Below are positions 33,912 to 46,080 of a stretch of DNA of 64,000 nucleotides, piece by piece. The translations under genes and the position numbers were made by a program. The stretch is taken from contig ML986602.1 in the NCBI GenBank assembly GCA_010094045.1, positions 62,001 through 126,000 of the forward strand, in the 5' to 3' direction. How positions within the stretch are numbered: position 1 is the stretch's first letter; each line of letters opens with the position of its first letter. The notes beneath the pieces are model-generated. The model was given only the letters and a program-made list of their open reading frames with translations. It was not told the DNA's origin and did no database searches. This DNA is from Lojkania enalia (Eukaryota; Ascomycota; Dothideomycetes; Pleosporales).

Positions 33912-34597
33912 ATGGAGTGCAGGAAGTGGAAGAGGGTTCAAGGATGCAGCTGGTGGATACACCTGCGGAGTCTCTTACTATATATTGTATGATTTGTTTG
34001 TTTTGTTTAGGTGGGCTGTGGGTAATGTTTCTACTTCGTGGTCTTGTTCTTAGTATACTACTTCGCGGTTTTAGGTATTTCATTTCTTCTACCTTTGTGC
34101 CTTCCATGATCAGTTCGATGATGTTCACCCAGAATTACTATTCATCTAAGTGGCTTATTCTTAATTTCATGCCTATGTGATACTCATCTTCGACCAATTC
34201 TAGGCTACAACAATAACACCCTATCTAGAAGGTATAGGGATCCACCACCGGGCCTCAACCCTAGCAAAAGGGATTTAGCGATACCGATACTAGGTAACTC
34301 TACCTAGATTGCTACCTTGTATATTCAAGGCCGTCTTTCCCAAGATCCCTTTTTGAAATGATGATGTACAAGTTATTATACTTAGATTATGTAATTCTAA
34401 ATATACTCCAATATCATGCCCCGAGAATCATATCTGATATCGGCTAAGAGCTTTAGAAGGTAGCCTCCTATTCCGACTATGAGTTATTCCAAATTTCTTG
34501 ACTCATTGACTCTATAAAGTGAGGTCTAAAGAATTTAAACCGTTCTATCACCTTAGACTCCTTCCAAATTTCATCCAGAAAGTTTAGCCCATTATCT
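33912..34597. other. AT-rich intergenic
   Basis: No supported gene; likely the 3' UTR of the CorA-like gene at the left edge. Confidence 0.4.
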
Positions 34598-35463
34598 CTA
34601 GTCATCTCTCACAGGCGTCCACGCATCCACCGTTTCGTACTCCCAACCTCCCCCTAAAACATAAATTGATCGTTGAATAAGTCCAGCAGACGGAATCAAA
34701 AATTCCGCCAATAAACATTTAGATAGCCGTTCATCCAGTCAGCATGAATAATGACCTCGAGAGGAGGTTCTCTCTGCCATCAAGACTATACTTGATCTTC
34801 TTGTATGATATACCGCGAAAAGCATTTTCGATTAAGGTTGGTATCTCGTCCATATTCTCTTTGTAAATCTGACGGACAAGATCCGTATCACCCATCAGAG
34901 GAGTACGTTGTAGGTGACTTGTATAGGGGTACACCTCTTAAGTTGGAAGGAGAGCACATATAATGCGTTGATGATATCCAGTCTGTCGATACGCTCTCTA
35001 GGAAATAATAGGCTGGTGCGCTTTTTAATTTTTACTCAGGCAGAGGATACAATGCGGTTCATAATCGATATAGTAGGGGATCGAAAGAGAAGATGAGCTT
35101 TACCCCACCATCGAGAATCCAGTTATCGATAGTTTTATGGATTATCGGGGTTGGCTCCTTGTGAATTATGCGGCAAGTAGCGAGAATTGAGGTTGTAGTG
35201 CAGCAGTGGATAAATGTTAAGGCTCTTGCCGGGCTTATTGAAGAGGCATCGATATTATCGGCGGATTCGTCGTCAGCGTCTATAATTTGAACATCTCCAT
35301 TCTCATCTAGAGCACTAGGTTGGGCAGGTTCGATAGTATACTCTGTCTTAGAAGTCGTGTGCTTGATTGTTCGAGGAAGGCGCTCGTAGACCATCAGACT
35401 GTTCTCTACTGGAAGATCAAGAAACTGGAAAGGGCGGGCTGGCTAGGCAGTAGGAGTTGTCAT
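34598..35463 (-). pseudogene. Decayed F-box-like gene
   Basis: Read on the minus strand, the gene starts at the ATG at 35463 and meets a TAG at 35443-35445 after six codons. The same frame then continues with PFQFLDLPVENSLMVYERLP, the kind of N-terminal helix found in fungal F-box-like proteins. It runs to a TGA at about 35059. Protein-like text resumes in another frame (TPLMGDTDLVRQIYKENMD, 34934-34731). A last piece in the third frame ends with GGWEYETVDAWTPVRDD and stops at 34598. The TAG is where a Gln codon would fit (CAG to TAG), a change RIP makes. At least one nonsense codon and two frame changes mean it is not functional as it stands. Confidence 0.55.
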
Positions 35464-37479
35464 TTTTGGTTTTGGGGTCAAAGGGTAGCCTGATGATATT
35501 TGGTGGGAATATGGTTAGCCTTCTTCCTCTACAAGAGTATCTCCCTTAGGTGCATACCTTTGTTAACCTAGGCAGGATTAAGGTCTTCGTTGGCGCCATG
35601 ACTGAGCTTTTTCTCCAAAAGTCATCAAAATCTTCATAGTACTTGGACATGTAAGAATATTCGTCGTTTGTCTCAAGAATGCCTTAATATTCCCTTCCTC
35701 AGGGCAGCAACGGTCTTTCCGGCGTTCTCCGCTTGTGCTTCTAAGCAACTCGTGAATAAAATCAGCGTTCGGCAAATCCATGGTGTTCACCTCTTCAAAG
35801 CCACTTTCCCTACAACAATGCCAAGAACTTGAAAGTGGATCTACTTCGTTACAGTATTCGGAATATGCTACTGAGAGTTTCAGCAAATTCTGACTTATTT
35901 TGTCTACGACTTTAAAATATTTGAAACTATTTTGAAAAAGATGCTTGTTCTAAGCGACTTCCAATATACAGATGGTTCAAGGATTATACTTTTAAGGCGT
36001 ATTCATGATGAACCTTCCGGTCTTTTCCGATACATTTGTTAACCTTAGCTCCAAATATGTTTACGTCTAATGTCGAAGATGTCAGGGTTAATTGAGCTAT
36101 GCTCCATTTCTATGAGCTTCCGTAGTCTGTTTCATGATTGCAAGAAGCCGAATACTATAAAAAGTCCTTTCGAAACAAAAAGTGCCGAATCCTATCATGG
36201 TTCTGTTAAAACAAAATATTATCGTTTCCTCGCCATTCTAAAATCCTCGGCAAAGCCGAATATGTTCCTAGAATCCGGACCAAAGACAAATCCTATTTCA
36301 ATTTAGAATTATGGAGTGCAACATACCGGAAAGGCGGTCATGTGGCCATAATCGAGACCTGCATCAGCCTCTCCAGATAGCGAACGAGCCAAATATGCTG
36401 TCTAAAGGCCTAAACAAAAAAAAAAAAAAAAAAAAAAAACTCATTTACAGCTAGACAGAAAATTCTATGGTCAACCAAGGTACGGTTAGAATAAGCACGG
36501 TCTCCTTAAAATAGTAGGATAATTGTATCAAGGCTAGTATCGCTATTCCGAAAAGTGCGTTGCTCCAACAACTTTTTCCAAACTCATTAGGCAAATCAAA
36601 TAAGTCCCCGTCCGACACATGGTTTCTAAATTTATGATTCTTAAAATCTATCACTCCTCAAGACCACGTCGTACATCCAAGCATCTAAAAATAGAATATG
36701 ACCCAGACTCATTCTCAACCCGGCGTGTCTACGTGTATGAGATTGTCGAAATATGGTTCGAGCCAGCGGAACAACAAAAACATACTTTATTTTGTTTCAT
36801 GGAGCCTACTAAAAGATGAGGAGTAGCGGAAACATGGAAAATGTTTTAAGATTGGACTAGGAATGAGCAAGGGTGGCTCTATATGTGACGGCACTTGAGC
36901 ACGTATCTAAAAATATTTTCATCAATCAGTTACATGAGATGAGACAAGTGGAACTAAGAGCTCCCGAAGCATATATCAAGCTTCCGGATGTTTCGAGCGC
37001 GCGCATATGAGGCAACCAAATACGCAGCGGTAGTCAAGGAAAGGCTAAGTTCACTGCGCCATGTTATTGTATAGACTGAAAAGTAGCTGCACGTACCATG
37101 ATACGAGATACTGCCAATTTTAGAAGAAGAATTCGTCAACATGTGGCAGAAAGTATTTCTCTGCTCTAAAAATCGCCCAGAAGCCGTATCATGGCGGTGT
37201 GTACGAGAGTAACGAAAAAGTCATTGCACGACAGGGGAGCGTTCGAAATATTTGAGAAATGGTTCATATGCTCGGCGTTCCCCACCGGGAAAGGCTTTAT
37301 GGAAACTTAACGAGAACGATTATTATTAATATGACAGTGATATAGAAGTAATGGAACTAGAAATCGGATTGAACATAACAAACCTGAAAATCCAGAATAA
37401 AAATGAGGGATCAGTTAACCCAAGACAAATACCCCTTTTTAGGATTTTACTCTCCTGCACGATTAATGCAGACCCCTAC
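35464..37479. other. AT-rich region with coding-like fragments
   Basis: A minus-strand frame (35578-35886) has protein-like text without an ATG. An A23 run lies at about 36417-36440. No intact gene is supported. Confidence 0.35.
36417..36440. repeat. Poly-A run
   Basis: An uninterrupted A tract of about 23 bases. It could be the tail of a retroposed sequence or simple slippage; no flanking element is recognised. Confidence 0.8.
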
Positions 37480-37600
37480 TCAAGGTGTCGCGGGCTGGAC
37501 TCGAACTCAAACGCGAGACTTTGTACGAAGTTCATTAACTTGAACCGGTGACCGTCAACAGGAGGTATTGACTTCCTTTGACCACTCGACTAAACGTAGT
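37480..37600 (-). other. Degenerate tRNA-like (possible SINE head) sequence
   Basis: On the minus strand an A-box match (TAGTCGAGTGG, 37582-37592) and a near B-box (AGTTCGAGTCC, 37497-37507) are 74 bases apart, with a possible anticodon stem GTCAAT/GTTGAC and a long variable arm as in tRNA-Ser/Leu. Acceptor and T stems do not pair, so it is not a working tRNA. A tRNA-derived SINE or tRNA relic is possible. Confidence 0.35.
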
Positions 37601-37823
37601 GAAGTTTATGATAGGAGAGTTCTTTCTAAAGTTTACATAGCTAGAGGGAGCCTATCTATCTCGTCTGCCTCGGCTCGCTCGGTATGCTGAAAGTGCCCAA
37701 AGGATTAATGATAAGAGGTTGTGATAGGATTGAACGAGGGTCTTGTTAGTGAAGATGTGCAGCATTGCATATTGGTGATGAGTGCGTGCCTATGGTCTCC
37801 TATTGGAAACATGGGAATGGTGT

Positions 37824-38928
37824 TTATTTCTCAAGCTTTAATGCAACCATGAAATACATAGGCGTGAACATGCCTTTCTTCCCCAACCCTACAATGCAGT
37901 CCCCTCCGTAAATCAGTTCTTTTGCCATCTTTGCGGTTCCTGGAGGTGCGTATCGTACCAGTTCCATCCCTCGAATGGCGAGATCAAGTAGTATCCTGCC
38001 CACAGAAGTCATCCGTATCACCGTACCCCAGTCTCCCCATGTTTGGGCATGTTGTCGCTCCCCAGCCGCCGCGTACCACCAAGGGAGAGGGGGTCCTTCC
38101 TCGCTCCAAGGTCCTCTGCGATTTCAAGGACAAGACCAGCCTCTTTAATCGTCTCTTGCGCTTCAGCTGCAGAGCGCAAATAAGCCATTCCATTGCCACG
38201 CTCAATTCCATACCGCAGCTCCAGATGCCTGGGGTTGAGCTCGTCAAACGGACCAAGTGTTACCCATTCATACATTCCAAACCTCCCGCCCAGCTTTAGC
38301 ACTCTTACAATCTCTTTATATACCCCTTTCAAATCAGGCGCATGAACTGTAGCCTCTATAGCGTACACGGCATCAAAGCTATTATCCGGAAACGGAATCC
38401 TCATAAAGCTTGACTCGACAAATTCGACGACATCCCGACCTATCCCTTCTTCTCTCGCAAATTCGCGGCCTTTGGCAATTTGGCACTAGTTGATGTTTAG
38501 TCCTACGACTTTGACGCCCGCAAACGTTGCGAATTCCTTTGCCGGGCTTCCGACACCGCAGCCTACATCGAGGACGGTCATGCCTTCGCGGAGGGAAAGG
38601 CGGTGGGCCATGTAATGTTCGTGACGCGCCATACACCATTTCATGGTTTCTGCACCGCGTGGAAAGCGGCAAAAATGGAAGGATTGGCCCCATACTTCGA
38701 GCGTGAAGTCTGTTGAGTTATTATAGAAGCTATAGCCCATAAGACAAACTCCAGTGAAAGAAAGAGTGATTCTGCATACTCATTGACGAGGTTTTCATGG
38801 TTATCTCTTCTACTCTCGCGTCCTTCATTCGTATCTTGGCTGAAATTTGTGGCATTTGAAGTCCAGTGCATGAGGTAGTTTGCGGAATTAACGTGTCTCT
38901 TGGTTTGGTCTTGTTGATTGGATGCCAT
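37824..38928 (-). pseudogene. Sterol C24-methyltransferase-like gene, nonsense codon and frameshift
   Basis: The start is the ATG at 38928. The intron 38730-38779 (GTATGC donor, CTATAG acceptor) joins to give NDFYNNSTDF, then WGQSFHF. The SAM-binding motif VLDVGCGVGSPAKEFA is intact. After the conserved LNIN the frame has a TAG (38486-38488), yet continues in the same frame through PFPDNSFDAVYAIEATVHAP and GRFGMYEWVTLG. Near 38084-38094, in a C-rich run, the frame shifts. The family C-terminus (PWWYAAAGE, then TSVGR, KGMFTPMYFMVA) continues to 37824. Intact relatives are about 340-380 aa enzymes of the Erg6 type that methylate C24 of sterols or similar triterpenoids. With two lesions it should not give a full enzyme. 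I infer a duplicated copy that decayed; the housekeeping Erg6 would be elsewhere. Confidence 0.8.
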
Positions 38929-39800
38929 TGGGATAAAACGTTTAGATGTTTGCTTACAATATAAATAGCGAAAGCGGATCGATGTTGAGGCTTTTTATAT
39001 ACTAGCCTAAGGGGACGCGAGATCATTCATCTGACCCCCAACATGCCGCTTCAATCCATAATTGATTGAACCGGGATCGTATCGTGCGAGAAAAAGGATT
39101 GCCACATTTTATTCGCTGGCGCTCTTTCTAGCATCCAAACGAAGCGTTTCTTAGTCCTACCGTTCAGCACTACACTGAGAAAAACATCCTCGAAAGGATT
39201 TGAATTCAAATCCTTAAGATGTCCTAAAATGGTTATATTCGCGTAATATTATTGATCTACTAGTTACATAGAGGTCACCGGAAATGTTTGGTCCGAATTG
39301 GGTCAGCCGATCCTTGCCTTCACGGCTGCGGGCAGTCATCGATGCTGCATATATGAAGGGGGGGGGGGATAGCGACATAAGATCTTTAAATCAATGCGAA
39401 CTCAAGGGACTAGATGACATGAGCTTCGCAACTCTCGGTTGTCTCACGAGAGCCCACGCTAGCCGTATCGATAATGTGCTCCTATAGAATCACCCTTCCT
39501 TCATCTCCTTAGCTACAGCTGAGCTGCACACTACTACGCCAATGTTTCACGACTAGCGACCCTCATGAGAGGTTTCTTTGAGCACGAATCTAACAGGGAC
39601 GACAACTGGGTGCTCATAACTGGTGAGGTAGGCGTGCAAGGACCGTTCCCGAACCCCCTACCCACAGAGGGAATAGGCAATTGCGGGCATATCGAAACCC
39701 AATCTGCATGTTAGTATCCTCGTCTTCGAACTAGTGGGAGTCGATGCACTGTTTCTTTCAAATCAATATATATCATTGTTGCTACCAATACGATTTATGA
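38929..39800. other. Intergenic
   Basis: Contains a G run at about 39359-39368. No gene is supported. Confidence 0.4.
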
Positions 39801-41172
39801 TCAGTCCGATAGCACTTCTTCGTTTTTCTCCACCCGAACTGTTACTTCCTGCTGGAGTATCACGCCGCCCTGATGTTCGAAAAGGCTCGATGTACTCGCA
39901 TGGTCATCTTGCTTGGATACTAGTGTGTCCCAATCCGACTTCGCTCTACCCTTAACCTTCTTTTGACTTTGATGTCCTCCTGACCGGATCGTGGTAGTAA
40001 ATTTCGGCGTGTTAGACGGTACAAGCTTGAGCGGTATCCCATCTTTAGACAATCGTTTGCTCCGTGGCCTGTCCGACAGAATGATTTCGGTACCTCCAGT
40101 GTGTGGGTTCAATAATTTGACTAAAGCTGGGAATCGCTTGACATGTGGAATACTAGCAATGATCACGGATAGGCTGGTAATCGTTCTACTCAATAGTAAG
40201 CACCAAGAAAGGTTGTTCAGGGAGGCGAACTTACTGGTGAATAATAGCAATCGGAACACAGTCGCCTGTAATTCGAGTTAGATGCATCCATCAGGTGTGG
40301 TTAGAGATATACGAACGAGTTGGGTCGTTGCCTCGCACTGCATTCGCGACAGCCCAAATTTGTGCAATGCTTATAATCGGGATTCTATGTCTTGTCAGCA
40401 CACTATTTCTCAAGTACCACCGAAACGTACAAAGCCCGAGAGCCAAAGACTATGGCAAATACCCTCCTTTCTCCATTCTTCAATTCCATCTTCCGTATTA
40501 TTGGAAAAATCCACCATGCAAGGATGGCGTCAGACACCATGTCTAGCACGATAACGGAAAAGACCGGTCCACCATAAGCGCATGTTGGAACGTTATGCCA
40601 CGGCTTTGGGAACCCGCATTGTAATCCGAACGCAAATATAGAGTATATAGCCCAGAAGGCTACCATTCCGAAGAGAAAAGCGGTTTTCCGTCGCGACTGG
40701 GGAGCAACGCGATCGAGTAAAAAGGCCGTGGATGTCTTCGCGAACCCCATTGCCGTAAGCTGAAGTAATTGAGAAGCCCAAACGGTCTATCGGCTGTTAG
40801 CTGGCGGCTTATTGACGCATCTTGCAAAACTCAGACCTTCATAAACGTCGAGGCAGCGCCCGGGCTAACCTCGACATATCGTCGCCCCAAACCTCCGGTA
40901 CTAACACAAAAATTCCAGCTGACCGTAGCCGTTACATATACTACCTGCAAGTGCCCAGTCAGTAACTGCAAGGCGGCGCAAGTTTCTCGTCTCCCTACAA
41001 TGCTGGCAAATGCCATCAAGTCTTCAGACCCAAACGCCCGCCCTTGTCTCCATGTTCGCACGAACCGAACCAACAGGACACTACACGTAACCACCGTCCA
41101 AAAGTACAGAGTGACGAGGACAGCAACGCCCCGAGCTGTGCGTTCACCGTGCCCTGGGACGTCCAAGTCCAT
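39801..41172 (-). pseudogene. Fungal rhodopsin-domain membrane protein gene with one in-frame TGA
   Basis: The exons are 41172-40999, 40944-40837, 40786-40431, 40384-40235 and 40185-39801. All four introns (54, 50, 46 and 49 nt) have GT donors, AG acceptors and CTGAC/CTAAC-type branches, and together keep one frame of 391 codons. The start is the ATG at 41172. The helices match the fungal rhodopsin-domain family: GVAVLVTLYFWTVVTC, GLGRRYVEVSP, TVWASQLLQL, FWAIYSIFAFGLQCG, VFSVIVLDMVSDAILAWWI, GSRALIPIISIAQIW, then ITSLSVIIASIPHVKRF. The C-terminus is hydrophilic. One codon in exon 4 is TGA (40291-40293), followed directly by TGG. Everything else looks intact, so decay is recent, or the codon is edited, read through or an assembly error. 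Members are putative seven-helix sensors or transporters with unknown ligands. Confidence 0.75.
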
Positions 41173-42082
41173 CCTGAATTCCTGAGCCGACAATGGCAAA
41201 CTTGGCCATCGGTGTGTGTAAGGAGAGACAGTAAGACAGTGGTGAAGACGCGAAATTCGGGGAGGGAATCACGATCTTCAAGTATATGACCACTTTTTCC
41301 CCGAGGACCAGGCGTTTTGACCCAGGGGCGTTCAATGCACGCTTTGGGACCTTCGTTTGGGGCGCCTCGTGGGAACTAGGACGATAATCAAACCTGGCTC
41401 GAGGGCCGCGCACCCAAGCCCCTGGAGACCCCAGCAATCTTGTCAGGCGACAAAAGAGGGGATTTTCTCGAGCTGCCGCCGTGTCAGGGGTGGTAGAACG
41501 ACAGAAGAAGCACCAGTGAAGCGGCCACCAAACGAAAGCAATTCTGTTGGCGGTTACGGAGTGTTCGCTGCGATAGCATTCGCAGCTTTTCACACTCCCA
41601 TCAGCGTGATGACGATGACCACCACGTCCAAAGGGACCCTCGTACAACATCCCCTTATCGTCCTGCTGGATAAGGGCCGCTGACTCGCGCTTTGACGTTC
41701 CCGCATCCCGGGCTTAGCTTGGCTGGACCAGTGCGCCAAAAAAGCACGGCATCGTCCAATCGTCACGTAAATGCTCCGGGGGGAATCCCGGGGGAGGACA
41801 ATGCTAATGCGCCTATTACTGCAGCACATGCCCTTTCTGTCCTCAGCTCGGGGGGGGGGGAAGCGAAGAGTCGCGAATTTGCACTGCACAACTTTTCACA
41901 AGCAGTAGCAAGAAAACGAAACATGGTCTTTACATAATTGCCGGCACGTCTTTTTTCTTCTCGCGTAGATTATGCGTTTCTCGCCGCGAGGATTGTGGAA
42001 GTTCGGAGGATTCCAGGGTGTGGGGAAATGAAGAGGCACAGCAGATGAGGAAAGGCTTGGGGATTTGCTGACCTCGTGCGCG
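41173..42082. other. Intergenic, GC-richer
   Basis: Long overlapping frames on both strands (41144-41650 minus, 41590-41889 minus) begin at non-ATG codons or lack domains. They are not called. There is a G10 run near 41851. Confidence 0.35.
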
Positions 42083-42660
42083 TCAATTGGACAGGATTGC
42101 GTGATCGAGACCAGCTCTCTGGCTCCCATGCATCTGCGCCTGCTCGTGGCACGCATCGTTTAGGCGCTCCAAATGTTCGCGAAGGGGTGGAATGCGCCTC
42201 GTGGATTTCGATGCGACCTGGTGGTCGCCGAACATCCGTAAACCAAGCTGCTGGGCCGCAGGATGAGGGCTTTCGAAATCAATTACGTCTGCAACAAAGT
42301 TCGACTACACGAGAGTCGGCGTTGAGCAATAATTACAAGACGAACGCCTCCGCTCGGGTCCGCTAGAGGATCAGAAACACAGGCAAGCCAGATGGGAAGT
42401 TCCGCCATACATTGCTTTTGCCCTCCGCATCAACTTACTCGGCCAAGAGCGCCGGTTGGCTGGCGGTTTGTCAAAAGGCAATGCAATATTAGCATATGAT
42501 CCATCGTCGACGTGACTTTGTCGAACTCGTCCCGCATCGCAAGAGCCGTCCACATTCCCTGTCTACCACTAGCACGCGCCTGAAGCAGATGGTTATATCT
42601 TTTCCAGGATCCTCTATTGGCATATGTCGTTAGTTCGTCCCCGTTTCTCGCTAATTGCAA
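42083..42660 (-). CDS. Partial two-exon gene of unknown family
   Basis: Exon 1 (to 42439) reads GRQGMWTALAMRDEFDKV and HCLLTNRQPTGALGR. The intron 42305-42438 (GTAAGT donor, GTGTAG acceptor) joins in frame to exon 2, starting with SNFVADVIDFESPHPAAQQL and ending in a stop at 42083. The first exon has no good ATG at its start: the open frame begins at a TTG at 42660, and an in-frame stop lies further up. The true 5' end may be missing or decayed. No family is recognised. The product would be soluble and helix-rich, with no signal peptide. Confidence 0.4.
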
Positions 42661-45600
42661 TAATTTGCTTTTTCATCGGTTTAATATTGCAGCTCCGTAC
42701 GGTACGTTGCTGGGTATCACCGCTACCTTCACAACATTCAGAGGAATTGTGCAAGTTTGGAAAATGTTCCTTATCTTGCTCTTTGCCTCTGGCGCTACCG
42801 GGTTATCTTTTTCTCTTGCTGTTACATATACATGTCCCCCTAACGATATCTGACGAGGAAACACAGTGGCCCGAAACACTAGTCCAGGGGCCTCACACTA
42901 TGGGCTACAACGATCAAGGTTCTACTGTAGTCAGGTCCAAATCCCGCAAGTGTCTCAAATCCTTCCGAGGTTGCCGCAACGCGCTTCACCAGTTTCTTGG
43001 TTTTTGGTTCCTGCCATCTTTCTCTTTTGGAGCTCGTGTGTGACTGACCTGGTCTTCAGGATTTTGATGAATGGATATTGTATGGGGCGATGTCGATAGC
43101 ACCAGACGGCCCCGGTCTTTTCTACTGAAAATATTCTGGAAGCTGGCATATATATATAGTTTTTATCTTCCTCACGCGTAGATCATTATCAAACAGTAAT
43201 AATATAAAACATCAGCTTTACTAACCAACCCAAGGATCAGACTCCAGTCACGGTATCGCCCATTCCGTCATTCGAGGACTGAAGTATTTATTATGATCGT
43301 CCATTCAGGACTCCAAAGTACCATGAATATTCCATCCCCTGATTTTAGAGGTTTTGACACTGACACGCCATGTGCTACTGTGTCCTCTTTTTGGCAAATG
43401 CTTTCATGGATCTCCAGTGCTGAACACTTAATTCAAGCAAATCTTGGCATTCATGGAGCCCTCAAGGCGCGATTTGACAAAGGATTCTGGGAAGGAAACC
43501 CAAACATGCTCTCCATGTAGAGAAATGTTGTGTTTTTATAAGCTCCAACCCTAGTAGCAAAACCCAGACATTCCTAATCTTCCTGAAAGTCTCCGGCTCA
43601 ATGATTCTGATGAATGTTCTTTTGGATTTTGCGCTCCACATTTGAGTTTCCGGCATCTTAGTCCTGCATTGTTCTGGTGCGGGTGGCTTTTTGTAATAGA
43701 ATTGCGGGTGACTCGCTGTGTTGAAGGATTCTCAAACGGCTCTCCTTGGACATGCTTTTGAGTTTCTTCTGATTTTTGACTGTGTAGGCAGCAATTACCC
43801 ACACATCCCGCTTTCAGGAGAAATTTTTGTTCCGTGGTATCGAGCGCATTCTAACAACATTCGCCCGTTTTTGGAACACCAGCCCGTTCCTATCTTTGCA
43901 CTTTTCTGCGATCTTCATATCATGTAACGGAGACAGAAATGCGCATCGCGAAGCAGTATTTTGATTTTTTAGAAGGATCATGCATGCCACTCAACTATTT
44001 TCCCCACTTGCGGTTTCCAAGTCTGGGGGGTAATGGAGGTGTTTTACGCCAATCCTGATTCTAATTAGTCGCTGACGTTGTTCCAACGGGGTTTTCCATG
44101 ACATCATATCCGCTTTTACTATTTTCCCACATACATTTCGTTGAAGCCGTCTTTTAGTGGATACATCGCACACGCTGTACTTCCCTTGTGTGAGACCCGC
44201 CACGAGGATGTTTTTTCCTAACGCCTGCTCCTAGGGAAGTCTTGAGCCATGCATCCATATTTTGGGTTATTCTAGTCAGACTATTGCGAGATTCGGGTAG
44301 TTTCTTGCATATCACGGGATTGAAGTTGGTTTTTTTAACTTCTTTACATATAGTTAAAACGAAGAAGTTTCCATTGCTAGGCCGCACATGCAATTTTCTA
44401 GTTCAACATCGGAAATGCTCGCCATGACTAGATACGCCGCCTATTTTTAGGGCCTCCTGGCAATGCTAACATATCGAATTTCTTCATATCGAAATTTAAT
44501 TCACGGTTGCTAAGATCGTCCCTGTTTATCCACATGATTCAACTGTAACGCCTTCCTAGAAAACTTCCCGGCACATAGCAATTTTCAAGGCCTTAATGCA
44601 CTTAAGCTGAAAATATCTTGGTTGGCCCCCATAATCCAAGTGAATACTTGTTTTGGAAGGCCTTCCACAAATTGTAGACTTCCTCCGAACTGTAATCGTG
44701 CATGAATACGTTGTACCTATCGTTTTAGAACATCTTGCTGCAAACGGATGCCATATTTCATATCGAGGCCTTAGCCACAAATTTGGATATAGGAGCTCGT
44801 AGTCGTATATTTTAATTCCTCGTATATGCGTAGATCCCCTGGATTTTCCCCATCGTAGTAAAGTGTGAGGTTTTAATTCTTTACCATAGCGCGTTTGCCT
44901 ACAGATTTTGGTCGCACTTGAATTGCTTCAATTTGCCTTTATGGTGCGCCTCCCCATCAGTCATTTAGGGCGCATTTTATCAATCTAGCCATTTTGCTTA
45001 TATATACTAGTCTCTAGCTGCGGTTACAACTTAGTGGATAACAATATGTTTCAGAGGGCTGTCCAACGAATAGGTAGTGTTGTTTTTCTTAAGTATTCGC
45101 TTATGTTTTCTTGGATTTGTACCTTTGTTGCATAACTAAAATCATGTTCCATTTTACAGGCGTCTTTCGGTGCCACAATGAGTCCCCTCTACCTTCTAGG
45201 CAGACCGCTTTGTATTTCTGGTATGTAGGCGCTTCGTAACCCTTTGCTGAATCGCAAATACAAGAAAGGTTCCACTAAGTTTCTCCTACGTAGATGAGCA
45301 GATTTAGGATTTGGTATTCCCATCTCTCGCACGGGTAGAAAATATTTGAATTGATATGACCGCTTTTGCAAGATAATTTGCACCTCGTCTGGTAACCACT
45401 GTAGTTTCCAGACATGGAATCTCATTTGCAGCTCTTTCGGCACAATATTCTCTCATAATATCTGGTTTTCGTCGTAGCAATCCCTTGGGGTCCTAGAACC
45501 CATATCCACCTTTCCCGTTTCTTAAACATTTTATACACCTCATATGTCTTTTCTAAACGATTCCGAAGCTCGATCCGACCCGATGAGATTTACTATCCAC

Positions 45601-45714
45601 TGAAATGACAGCCAATAAGAGTTAGGATCGCATGATTCAAAATCGATAGAAATTTTATTTCAGTCACGAGAGATAAAAGACAGAGACAGACATGCACAGC
45701 CGTTCTATCTATTT
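42661..45714. other. AT-rich tract without an intact gene
   Basis: Many short frames on both strands show protein-like patches broken by stops (for example minus 44154-44393, 44556-44780, 45189-45443). This is the texture of old, mutated coding or transposon DNA. I could not assign a family. Confidence 0.4.
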
Positions 45715-46080
45715 TTATTTTACAGCAAAAGAGGTGTTCCTCCCCAATTCCTCATGCTGAAGGTACATGAGAATCGTGAGTAGAATCGCGGCTGGAATCG
45801 CACCAACGACCAGCGAATAGAGACCACTTATGATAAAAGAATCCAAACTATCTTACCACAATTATCTATTTGCCAATCCGTTGAGTAGGCTTTGGTATTA
45901 TTAGACCGGCATTCAAGATATATACGATTTCTAGATTGTACCTTGCGACAGCTATATGAAATCCCTCTAAATTCGATTTGTGTCTCAGCAACGGCTGCCT
46001 CAATTTACCTAAAAGCACCTGAACTAGTCCCAAGTAACTCATTTATCATATCCCAAGAGAACCACGCATTTCTTCTGTAA
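45715..46080 (-). pseudogene. 3' remnant of a membrane-anchored protein gene
   Basis: Reading minus from 46080: RNAWFSWDMINELLGTSS, then a TAA, then IEAAVAETQIEFRGISYS on to DWQIDNCGKIV. The frame then shifts by one or two bases and continues as DSFIISGLYSLVVG with the helix AIPAAILLTILMYL and a short tail ending FAVK before TAA (45715). The closing hydrophobic helix of about 22 residues looks like a C-terminal membrane anchor. One nonsense codon and one frameshift mark it as broken. Family unknown. Confidence 0.4.

Noticed and set aside
36417..36440. Poly-A run as the 3' end of a LINE or processed pseudogene
   Set aside because: No recognisable reverse transcriptase, gene copy or flanking duplication next to it.
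40403..40430. 28-nt intron in the rhodopsin-type gene
   Set aside because: A 46-nt intron using the same donor and a CTGAC branch keeps frame and family text.
41144..41650. 168-codon minus frame upstream of the rhodopsin-type gene
   Set aside because: It has low-complexity text and no domain, overlaps the start of a better-supported gene and lacks splice signals.
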